64,000 nt of DNA, taken from Saccharopolyspora elongata. GTDB taxonomy: Bacteria > Actinomycetota > Actinomycetes > Mycobacteriales > Pseudonocardiaceae. Below are positions 17,405 to 24,929 of this stretch, piece after piece. How positions within the stretch are numbered: the stretch's first letter is position 1; each line of letters starts with the position of its first letter. A program made the translations under genes and the position numbers. The stretch is taken from contig NZ_SMKW01000052.1 in assembly GCF_004348985.1 (NCBI RefSeq), positions 1 to 64,000 of the forward strand, written 5' to 3'. The notes beneath the pieces are model-generated. The model was not told where the DNA came from. It ran no database searches and worked only from the letters and a program-made list of their open reading frames with translations.

Positions 17405-18762
17405 ACCGGGGGAGGGTGGTGGTGGTCGGCGGCGGACTGGCCGGCGTGACGGCGGCGCTGCGCTGCGCCGAACTGGGCTTCGAGGTCCGGCTGTTGGAGG
17501 CACGGCCGCGGCTGGGCGGCGCGACCTACTCCTTCGTGCGCGGCGAGCTCGTGGTGGACACCGGGCAGCACGTGTTCCTGCGCTGCTACACGGCCTACCG
17601 CGGCCTGCTGCGGCGGCTCGGCGTGGCCGACTCGATCAGCATGCAACCCCGGTTCCACGTCCCGGTCCTGAGCCCCGTCGGCCGGCCTTCGGTGCTGCGC
17701 CGCTGGAACCTCCCGGCCCCGGCGCACCTGGCCCCGTCGCTGCTGGACTACCGGATGCTGACGGTGGCGGAACGCGCGCGCGTGGCGCGCACCGCGCTGG
17801 CGCTGCGACGGCTCGACCCGGACGATCCTGCGCTGGACTACATCAGCCTCGGGCAGTGGCTGCGGCAGCGCGGCGAGTCACCGCGCGCCGTCGACGCGCT
17901 GTGGGGGCTGCTGGCGGTGGCGGCGCTCAACGCCGAGCCGGAGGACGCGTCGATGGCCCTGGCGACGAAGGTCTTCCGCACCGGCGTGCTGGATTCCACC
18001 GACAGCGCCGACATCGCGATTCCGCAGGTGCCGCTCGGGCAGTTGCACGGCGAGGCGGCGCATCGCGCGCTGCTGGCGGCCGGAGTCGACGTCCGGGTCC
18101 GCTGCAAGGCGCGCACGATCCACCGCTCGGGCACGGGTTTCCGGATTCCGGTGCGGGATGGGACCGGTGACTCGGTGCTGACCGCCGACTCGGTCGTCGT
18201 CGCCGTGCCGCACCGCGCGGCGGCGCCGCTCGTGGCGGACCTGCCCGTGCCGGGCGTGGCGGCGTGGGAGCGGTTGTCGGCGGCGCCGATCGTCAACGTG
18301 CACGTGCTCTACGACCGCCGGGTCACCGGGCTGGAGATGGCCGCGGTGCTGGATTCGCCGTTGCAGTGGATCTTCGACCGGACGGCCATCTCCGGCGCGA
18401 CGCGCGGGCAGTACCTGGCCATCTCGCTGTCCGCCGCGCAGGAGCACATCCACGCCCGCACCGAGGACCTCCACGACCTGTTCGTCCCCGCGCTGCGGCA
18501 GGTCTTCCCGCACGCCCGCGCCGCGCGAGTCCTCGACTTCTTCGTCACCCGCGAACCCAACGCGACCTTCCGGCAGGCGCCCGGCACCGCCGCGATCCGG
18601 CCCTCGGCCTGCACTCCGGTGCCCGGTCTGGTGCTCGCCGGGGCGTGGACCGCCACCGGCTGGCCCGACACGACGGAGGGAGCGGTGCTCAGCGGCACGC
18701 ACGCCGCTGAGGTAGTGGATCTCGACCAGCGATCGCAACGCGGCATGGAGGTGACCGCATGA
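17401..18762 (+). CDS. hpnE: Hydroxysqualene dehydroxylase HpnE
   Basis: A 453-residue FAD-dependent amine-oxidase/phytoene-desaturase family protein that reduces hydroxysqualene to squalene. The Rossmann motif VVVVGGGLAGVTAALRCAE starts at residue 6, with LLEARPRLGGATYS following. The C-terminal FAD motif is LVLAGAWTATGWPDTTEGAV. GTG start overlaps hpnD by 4 nt and its stop overlaps the next gene by 4 nt. Confidence 0.9.
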   Translation: MNRGRVVVVGGGLAGVTAALRCAELGFEVRLLEARPRLGGATYSFVRGELVVDTGQHVFLRCYTAYRGLLRRLGVADSISMQPRFHVPVLSPVGRPSVLRRWNLPAPAHLAPSLLDYRMLTVAERARVARTALALRRLDPDDPALDYISLGQWLRQRGESPRAVDALWGLLAVAALNAEPEDASMALATKVFRTGVLDSTDSADIAIPQVPLGQLHGEAAHRALLAAGVDVRVRCKARTIHRSGTGFRIPVRDGTGDSVLTADSVVVAVPHRAAAPLVADLPVPGVAAWERLSAAPIVNVHVLYDRRVTGLEMAAVLDSPLQWIFDRTAISGATRGQYLAISLSAAQEHIHARTEDLHDLFVPALRQVFPHARAARVLDFFVTREPNATFRQAPGTAAIRPSACTPVPGLVLAGAWTATGWPDTTEGAVLSGTHAAEVVDLDQRSQRGMEVTA

Positions 18763-19760
18763 CGACCGTCCTGCCACCAGCCCTGCACACGGCCAGGGAG
18801 GCGGTGGATCCGGCGCTGCGCGCGGCGGTGGCCCGGCTCGACCCGGACACCCGCCGGGTGTGCGAGTACCACTTCGGCTGGAGCAACGCCGACGGCACGC
18901 CGGACGGCGGTGGCGGCAAGGCCCTGCGGCCGGCGATGGTGCTGCTGTCCGCGCGCAGCGTCGCCTCGGAGGATCCGGTAGCGGCGGCGGCCGCGGTCGA
19001 ACTCGTGCACAACTTCTCCCTGCTGCACGACGACGTGATGGACGGCGACACCTCCCGCCGCCACCGGCCGACCGCCTGGACCGTCTTCGGGAAACCGGCC
19101 GCGCTGCTGGCCGGCGACGCGCTCCTCGCGCTGTCCACCGAGATCCTGCTAGAGGCACCGTCGCGGCAGGCGGCGGCGGCCGCCCTGTCGCTGACCACCG
19201 CGACCCGCACCCTGATCGCGGGCCAGGCCGCAGACCTGGACTTCGAGCGCCGTGCGGCGGTGGGGCTCGACGAATGCCTGCGGATGGCGCACGACAAGAC
19301 GGCCGCGCTGCTCGCGTGCGCGTCCTCCATCGGCGCCCTTTTCGTCGGCGCGCCGAGGGAAACCGTGACCCGGCTGCACGCCTTCGGCACCGAGCTGGGG
19401 ATGGCGTTCCAACTCGTCGACGACCTCCTCGGGCTCTGGGGAGACCCCGAGGTCACCGGCAAGCCGGTGCTCTCCGACCTGCGCACCCGCAAGAAGTCGG
19501 TGCCGGTCGTGCACGCGCTGAGCTCCGGTACCGCGGCAGGGGAGCGGCTGCTCCAGCTGTACGCGCAGGCCGAACCGCTCACCGAGGACCAGCTGCACGA
19601 AGCCGCCGAAATGGTGCAGCGCGCGGGTTCGGCGGAGTGGACCCGCCTGGAGTGCGAGCGGCGGCTGGCCGCCGCCCACGAGCGGCTGCCCGACGGGCAG
19701 CGCGCCGCGACCGAATCCCTGACCGAGCTGGCCGAATTCATCGTGCGGAGGAAGCTTTGA
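18759..19760 (+). CDS. Polyprenyl (farnesyl) diphosphate synthase
   Basis: A trans-prenyltransferase of 333 residues that should supply farnesyl diphosphate to HpnD. The first aspartate-rich motif is LLHDDVMDGD at about 88-97, followed by RRHRPT. The second is FQLVDDLLGLWGDP, and GGGGKALRPAM near residue 50 matches the conserved GGKRLRP substrate-binding region. Chain length is inferred from context. It lies in the middle of the hopanoid operon, as in Streptomyces-type clusters. Confidence 0.88.
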   Translation: MTTVLPPALHTAREAVDPALRAAVARLDPDTRRVCEYHFGWSNADGTPDGGGGKALRPAMVLLSARSVASEDPVAAAAAVELVHNFSLLHDDVMDGDTSRRHRPTAWTVFGKPAALLAGDALLALSTEILLEAPSRQAAAAALSLTTATRTLIAGQAADLDFERRAAVGLDECLRMAHDKTAALLACASSIGALFVGAPRETVTRLHAFGTELGMAFQLVDDLLGLWGDPEVTGKPVLSDLRTRKKSVPVVHALSSGTAAGERLLQLYAQAEPLTEDQLHEAAEMVQRAGSAEWTRLECERRLAAAHERLPDGQRAATESLTELAEFIVRRKL

Positions 19761-21664
19761 CCGATCAGTTGCAGCAGGCCGCCCGCGCGGTCCCCGTCGC
19801 GGACGCCCGGACCGCCCTGGCCGCCGCCCGCGACCACCTGCTCTCGCTGCAGCACCCCGACGGCTGGTGGAAGGGCGAGCTGGAGACCAACGTGACGATG
19901 GACGTCGAGGACCTGCTGCTGCGGCAGTTCCTCGGCATCCGCACCGCTGGCGAGACCGAGCAGGCCGCCCGCTGGATCCGCTCGCAGCAGCGCGCCGACG
20001 GCACCTGGGCGAACTTCCACGGCGGCCCCGGCGACCTGTCCACCACGGTGGAGGCCTACACCGCCCTCAAGCTCGCCGGCGACGACGTGGCCGCCGGCCA
20101 CATGGTGGCGGCGCGCAGCTGGATCCTGTCGCGGGGCGGCCTGGAGGCCACCCGGGTGTTCACCCGGATCTGGTTGGCGCTGTTCGGCGAGTGGTCCTGG
20201 GATGAACTGCCCGAGATGCCCCCGGAACTCGTGCTGCTGCCCAAGTGGTTCCCGTTGAACGTGGCCGACTGGGGCTGCTGGGCGCGGCAGACCGTGGTCC
20301 CGCTGACCGTGGTGTGCACGCTGCGGCCGCGCCGGGATCTCGGCATCACCGTCCGCGAACTGCGCACCGGCCGGCCCGCCGAACGCGTCCGTCCGCAGTG
20401 GTCGTGGAAGTACGCCTTCCACTCCCTGGACCGGATCCTGCACCGCTACCACCGGAGACCGGTCAAGGCGCTGCGCGAGCACGCGATGCGGCGCGCGGCG
20501 GAGTGGATCGTGGCCCGGCAGGAGGCCGACGGCTCCTGGGGCGGGATCCAGCCGCCGTGGGTGTACTCGCTGCTGGCGCTGCACCTGCTCGGCTACCCGC
20601 TGGACCACCCGGTGCTGCGGCACGGCCTGGCCGGGCTGGACCGCTTCCTGGTCCGCGAGCAGACCCCGGCCGGTCCGGTGCGGCGGCTGGAGGCGTGCCA
20701 GTCGCCGGTGTGGGACACCGTGCTCGGCATGCAGGCGCTGCGCGACGCGGGGGTGCCCGGCGATCACCCGTCGATGCTCCGGGCGGTGGACTTCCTGCTG
20801 GCGGAGGAGATCCAGGTCAAGGGCGACTGGTCGGTGCGCCGCCCGAACCTGCCGCCCGGCGGCGGCTGGGCGTTCGAGTTCGACAACGACGGCTATCCGG
20901 ACATCGACGACACCGCCGAAGTGCTGCTCGCGCTGAACCGGGTGGACCACCCGGACCGCGCGGCGGTGCGCGGCGCGATGGAGCGCGGCGTCCGCTGGCT
21001 GCGCGGCATGCAGTCCGCCGACGGCGGCTGGGGCGCCTTCGACGCCGACAACACCCGCCAGCTGGTGCGCAAGCTCCCGTTCTGCGACTTCGGCGAGGTC
21101 ATCGACCCGCCGTCGGCCGACGTGACGGCCCACGTGGTGGAGGCGCTGGCAGTGCTGGGCCACGACGACGAGGTGCTGCGGCGGGGTGTGCGGTGGCTGC
21201 TGGACAACCAGGAGGCGGACGGCTCCTGGTTCGGGCGCTGGGGCGCCAACCACGTCTACGGCACCGGCGCCGTGGTTCCGGCGCTGGTGCGGGCCGGGCT
21301 CGCCCCCGGAGACCACGCGCTGCGGCGGGCGGTGCGGTGGCTGGAGGACCACCAGAACGCCGACGGCGGCTGGGGCGAGGACCTGCGCTCCTACGACGAT
21401 CCGGAGTGGATCGGCCGGGGCGATTCCACGGCGTCGCAGACCGGGTGGGCGCTGCTGGCGCTGCTGGCGGTGGGGCAGCACGACACCGAAGCGGTACGCC
21501 GAGGCGTGCAGTACCTGGCGCGCACCCAGCGAGCCGACGGCGGCTGGGACGAGCCGCAGTTCACCGGCACCGGGTTCCCCGGCGACTTCTACATCAACTA
21601 CCACCTGTACCGGGTGATCTTCCCGCTCACCGCGCTCGGGCGGTACCACGCGGCCGGGGGCTAG
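19757..21664 (+). CDS. shc: Squalene-hopene cyclase
   Basis: A 635-residue membrane-associated triterpene cyclase that folds squalene into hopene, or diplopterol. The catalytic motif DIDDTAE has its aspartates at residues 382, 384 and 385. Several QW repeats are visible, such as QSADGGWGAF, QNADGGWGED and QRADGGWDEP. The TTG start at 19757 overlaps the previous TGA and follows CGGAGGAAG at 19747; no ATG or GTG gives a full N terminus. Length equals the family norm. Confidence 0.95.
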   Translation: MTDQLQQAARAVPVADARTALAAARDHLLSLQHPDGWWKGELETNVTMDVEDLLLRQFLGIRTAGETEQAARWIRSQQRADGTWANFHGGPGDLSTTVEAYTALKLAGDDVAAGHMVAARSWILSRGGLEATRVFTRIWLALFGEWSWDELPEMPPELVLLPKWFPLNVADWGCWARQTVVPLTVVCTLRPRRDLGITVRELRTGRPAERVRPQWSWKYAFHSLDRILHRYHRRPVKALREHAMRRAAEWIVARQEADGSWGGIQPPWVYSLLALHLLGYPLDHPVLRHGLAGLDRFLVREQTPAGPVRRLEACQSPVWDTVLGMQALRDAGVPGDHPSMLRAVDFLLAEEIQVKGDWSVRRPNLPPGGGWAFEFDNDGYPDIDDTAEVLLALNRVDHPDRAAVRGAMERGVRWLRGMQSADGGWGAFDADNTRQLVRKLPFCDFGEVIDPPSADVTAHVVEALAVLGHDDEVLRRGVRWLLDNQEADGSWFGRWGANHVYGTGAVVPALVRAGLAPGDHALRRAVRWLEDHQNADGGWGEDLRSYDDPEWIGRGDSTASQTGWALLALLAVGQHDTEAVRRGVQYLARTQRADGGWDEPQFTGTGFPGDFYINYHLYRVIFPLTALGRYHAAGG

Positions 21665-21666
21665 CG

Positions 21667-22272
21667 ATGCGATTGCTGATCTGTGCTCCGCTGGGCCTCG
21701 AAGCCCAGGCCCTGCGGGCGGCCCTGGGCCGGGATGCGGTGCGCCGCACGGGATGCGGCCCGCGCCGCAGCGCACGCGCCGCCGCCGCGCTGGCCGGGGC
21801 CGACTTCGACGTGCTGGTCGTCGCCGGGCTGGCAGGCGGCGTCGCCGCCGAGGTCCGCAGCGGCGACGTGATCGTGGCCGACGAGCTCCGCGGACGCGGA
21901 GGCACGGTGCACTGCCCGGCGGCGGCGTCGTTGGCGGCGCACCTGCGCCGCGCCGGATTCCCGGTGCACTGCGGCCCGATCGTCACCGCCGACCACCTAG
22001 TGCACGGTGCCCGGCGCGGCGAGCTTGCCCGCACCGGAGCGCTCGCCGTCGACATGGAGTCCGCGGTGCTGGCCCAAGCCGCCGGCGGGCGGCCGCTCGG
22101 CGTCGTGCGCGTCGTGGTCGACACCGCGCGGCAGCCGCTGCTCCGGCCCGGCACACCAAGCCGGGCGCTGGCCGCGCTCGCCCGGTTGCACGCCGTCGGC
22201 TCGTGCCTGCCGCGCTGGGGCCGGGCCGTCCTGCCCGAGAACCGATTCGTCGCACCCGAGGAGGTGTCCTGA
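21667..22272 (+). CDS. hpnG: HpnG, adenosylhopane nucleosidase/phosphorylase
   Basis: A 201-residue member of the purine nucleoside phosphorylase/MTA-SAH nucleosidase fold. In hopanoid operons it removes adenine from adenosylhopane to give a ribosyl-hopane intermediate. Visible features are the N-terminal PLGLEAQALRAAL, the VVAGLAGGVAAEVRSGDV loop and AVDMESAVLAQ with the substrate-binding ME. It starts 2 nt after shc and overlaps hpnH by 1 nt. Confidence 0.85.
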   Translation: MRLLICAPLGLEAQALRAALGRDAVRRTGCGPRRSARAAAALAGADFDVLVVAGLAGGVAAEVRSGDVIVADELRGRGGTVHCPAAASLAAHLRRAGFPVHCGPIVTADHLVHGARRGELARTGALAVDMESAVLAQAAGGRPLGVVRVVVDTARQPLLRPGTPSRALAALARLHAVGSCLPRWGRAVLPENRFVAPEEVS

Positions 22273-23273
22273 TGGGCATTCCGATGCGCCAGGCCATCCG
22301 CGTCGGCGCCTACCTGGTGAAGCAGAAGCTCGCGCGCCGCGAGAAGTTCGCCCTGACCCTGGAGCTGGAGCCGCTGTTCGCCTGCAACCTGGCGTGCGCG
22401 GGCTGCGGCAAGATCCAGCATCCGGCGAGCATGCTCAAGCAGCGGATGCCGGTCGCGCAGGCCATCGCGGCGGTCGAGGAGTGCGGTGCCCCGGTGGTGT
22501 CCATCGCGGGCGGCGAGCCGCTGATGCACCCCGAGATCGAGGTGATCGTCGACGAGCTGATCAAGCGCAAGAAGTTCGTCTACCTGTGCACCAACGCGCT
22601 GCTGCTGCCCCGCAAGATCGACAAGTTCCGGCCGTCGCCGTACTTCGCGTGGGCCGTGCACATCGACGGCCTGGAGGAGCGGCACGACGCTTCGGTGTGC
22701 AAGCAGGGCGTGTTCGCGCAGGCGGTGGAAAACGTCAAGGAGGTCCAGCGGCGCGGGTTCCGGGTCACGACCAACTCGACCTTCTTCACCTCCGACACCC
22801 CGCAGTCGGTGATCGAGGTGCTGGAATACCTCAACAACGACCTCCGGGTCGACCAGATGATGCTGTCGCCTGCCTACGCCTACGACAAGGCGCCCGACCA
22901 GGAGCACTTCCTCGGCGTCGCCGAGACCCGCGAGCTGTTCCGGAAGGTCTTCGCCGACGGGCGGCGCAAGAAGTGGCGGTTCAACCACTCGCCGCTGTTC
23001 CTGGACTTCCTGGAGGGCAAGGCCGACTTCCAGTGCACGGCCTGGGCCATCCCGTCCTACTCGCTGTACGGCTGGCAGCGGCCGTGCTACCTGATGAGCG
23101 ACGGCTACGCGGGCAGCTACCAGGAGCTGCTGGCCGACACCGACTGGTCCGCCTACGGCCGCGGCCGCGATCCGCGTTGCGCCAACTGCATGGCGCACTG
23201 CGGCTACGAACCGACCGCCGTGCTGGCGACGATGGGCTCGCTGCGCGAGTCGATCCGCGCCGTGCGCGGCTGA
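22272..23273 (+). CDS. hpnH: Adenosylhopane synthase HpnH (radical SAM)
   Basis: A 333-residue radical SAM enzyme that joins the 5'-deoxyadenosyl group to diploptene, the first step of extended C35 hopanoids. The 4Fe-4S motif CNLACAGC gives C38, C42 and C45. The SAM-binding GGEP is in SIAGGEPLMHPE, and a C-terminal cysteine-rich DPRCANCMAHCGYEP belongs to the family. It is the last gene of the operon and converges with the SDR gene, 1 nt away. Later-acting hpnO or glycosyl genes are absent here. Confidence 0.93.
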   Translation: MGIPMRQAIRVGAYLVKQKLARREKFALTLELEPLFACNLACAGCGKIQHPASMLKQRMPVAQAIAAVEECGAPVVSIAGGEPLMHPEIEVIVDELIKRKKFVYLCTNALLLPRKIDKFRPSPYFAWAVHIDGLEERHDASVCKQGVFAQAVENVKEVQRRGFRVTTNSTFFTSDTPQSVIEVLEYLNNDLRVDQMMLSPAYAYDKAPDQEHFLGVAETRELFRKVFADGRRKKWRFNHSPLFLDFLEGKADFQCTAWAIPSYSLYGWQRPCYLMSDGYAGSYQELLADTDWSAYGRGRDPRCANCMAHCGYEPTAVLATMGSLRESIRAVRG

Positions 23274-23274
23274 C

Positions 23275-24018
23275 TCAGCCGAAGCGCCGGGCGAGGCGGT
23301 GGAACGTGCCCGGCAGCGCACCCTGCAGCCGGGCGGGCGCGACGAGCCACCTGGGGACGAACACCTCCGCCTCGCCGCGCTCCACGCCGCGCACCAGCGC
23401 CTCGGCCACCTCCCGCGGGCCGACCATGCGCGGGAAGCGGCGGTCGTAGCGGCGGCCGGCGAAGAACGGCGTGCGGACCGCGCCGGGGAAGACCGTGGTC
23501 ACGCCGATGCCGTCCTGGTGGCGCAGGCCCGCGGCGAAGGCCCGCAGGCCCGCCTTGGTCGCCGAGTAGACCTCCTCGCCGGGCACTCCCACGACCGCGA
23601 TCGAGGCGACGAACACCACGTGCCCGCGCCGCCGCCGCAGCTGCGGGAGCGCCGCGCGGGTCAGCAGCATCGGCGCGGTCAGGTTCAGCGCCGCGAGCGC
23701 GGCGATCCGCTCCGCCGGCATCGAGTCAAGGTCGCCCGCCCAGCCGATGCCCGCGCTGTGCACCAGCAGATCGACCTCGCGGGCGGCCGCGGCTACCCGG
23801 TCGAGCCCGGCCGACTCGGTCAGGTCGGCGGGCAGCGGCTGGCCGCCGGTGCGCCCGGCGACCTCGGCCAACCGGCGCTCGTCGCGGCCGACCAGCACGA
23901 CCCGGCACCCGCGCGAGCCCAGCTCAGCGGCGGTCGCCGCGCCGATGCCCGAGGACGCGCCCGTGACCAGCGCGGTCCGCCCGCGCACCGGCAGCCCCGC
24001 GGGCCGCGTCAGCCCCAC
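23275..24018 (-). CDS. Short-chain dehydrogenase/reductase
   Basis: A 247-residue classical SDR, NAD(P)-dependent. It has TGASSGIG near the N terminus, HSAG where NAG is usual, and the catalytic YSATK. The C-terminal stretch RWLVAPARLQGALPGTFHRL is that of lipid-acting SDRs. The GTG start at 24018 lies within the last codons of the DMT gene (10-nt overlap), so both are co-translated with the fusion enzyme upstream. The substrate is unknown. Confidence 0.85.
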   Translation of the reverse strand: MGLTRPAGLPVRGRTALVTGASSGIGAATAAELGSRGCRVVLVGRDERRLAEVAGRTGGQPLPADLTESAGLDRVAAAAREVDLLVHSAGIGWAGDLDSMPAERIAALAALNLTAPMLLTRAALPQLRRRRGHVVFVASIAVVGVPGEEVYSATKAGLRAFAAGLRHQDGIGVTTVFPGAVRTPFFAGRRYDRRFPRMVGPREVAEALVRGVERGEAEVFVPRWLVAPARLQGALPGTFHRLARRFG

Positions 24019-24929
24019 GTCGAATCTCCCGCGTCGCGGTCGTTCTGCTCCATCGCGCGGCGCAGCTGCTCGCCTCGGCGGGTCAGCACCACGATGCCGC
24101 CGATGATCACCACGACGGCGATGATCTCGCCGGCCAGGATCGCGGGGGAGGACTCGATCCGCTCGCCCAGCCAGTTCACCCCGATCGCGGCCGCCACCAG
24201 CGGGTCGACGGTGGTGATCACGGCCAGCGCGGGCGACATCAGCCGGCCCCGCTGGAAGGTCTGCTGGCTCAGCAGGAAGCCCATCGGCCCGATCACGCAC
24301 ACCGCGTACAGCGTCCAGTGCTGGAACGGCTCGGCCAGACCGCCGCTGCGGAACTGCCCGGCCACCACCTTGATCAACCCGGCCGTCACCCCGTACAGCA
24401 CGCCGGTGGCCACGGCCATGCCGATCACCCCGACCTCGCCGGGCAACCAGCGCGCGGCCACCAGCGACAGCACCACCAGCAGCCCGAGCGCCAGCGCCAG
24501 CGGCAGGATCGACGCGCCGGTGAACTCGGCGCCCTGCCCGGACGGGCGGCCCAGCACGAGGAAGGCGGACAGCCCGCCCACGCAGGCCAGCCCGCCCAGC
24601 GCCAGCACCAGGTCCATCTTGCGGTGCGCCAGCAGCGCCGCGAAGCCCGCGCCGAAGAGCACCGAGGTCACCAGCAACGGCTGCACCAGCACCAACGGGC
24701 CGAAGGCCAGCGCCACCACCTGCAGCGACAGCCCGACGAGCACGGTCACGATACTGAGCACCCAGATCGGCTTGCGGACGAGGTCGAACAGCATGCGAGG
24801 GCTCAGGGTGCGCACCTCGGGGACCTGCTTGGTGACGCGGTGCTGGATCGCGCTGGCCAGCCCGAAGCTGGCCGCGCCGACGACCGCCGCCGGAACGGCG
24901 ATGACCAGCACCGTGCCCTGCGTGCTCAC
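24009..24929 (-). CDS. DMT-superfamily (EamA/NIPA-like) membrane transporter
   Basis: A 306-residue integral membrane protein with about nine to ten hydrophobic segments, such as VLVIAVPAAVVGAASFGLA and EIIAVVVIIGGIVVL. It resembles actinobacterial DMT-family/NIPA-like permeases. GTG 24929 overlaps the stop of the glycosyltransferase-acyltransferase gene (GTGA). Its position suggests export or flipping of the product of that operon, which is inference. Confidence 0.75.
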   Translation of the reverse strand: MSTQGTVLVIAVPAAVVGAASFGLASAIQHRVTKQVPEVRTLSPRMLFDLVRKPIWVLSIVTVLVGLSLQVVALAFGPLVLVQPLLVTSVLFGAGFAALLAHRKMDLVLALGGLACVGGLSAFLVLGRPSGQGAEFTGASILPLALALGLLVVLSLVAARWLPGEVGVIGMAVATGVLYGVTAGLIKVVAGQFRSGGLAEPFQHWTLYAVCVIGPMGFLLSQQTFQRGRLMSPALAVITTVDPLVAAAIGVNWLGERIESSPAILAGEIIAVVVIIGGIVVLTRRGEQLRRAMEQNDRDAGDSTWG

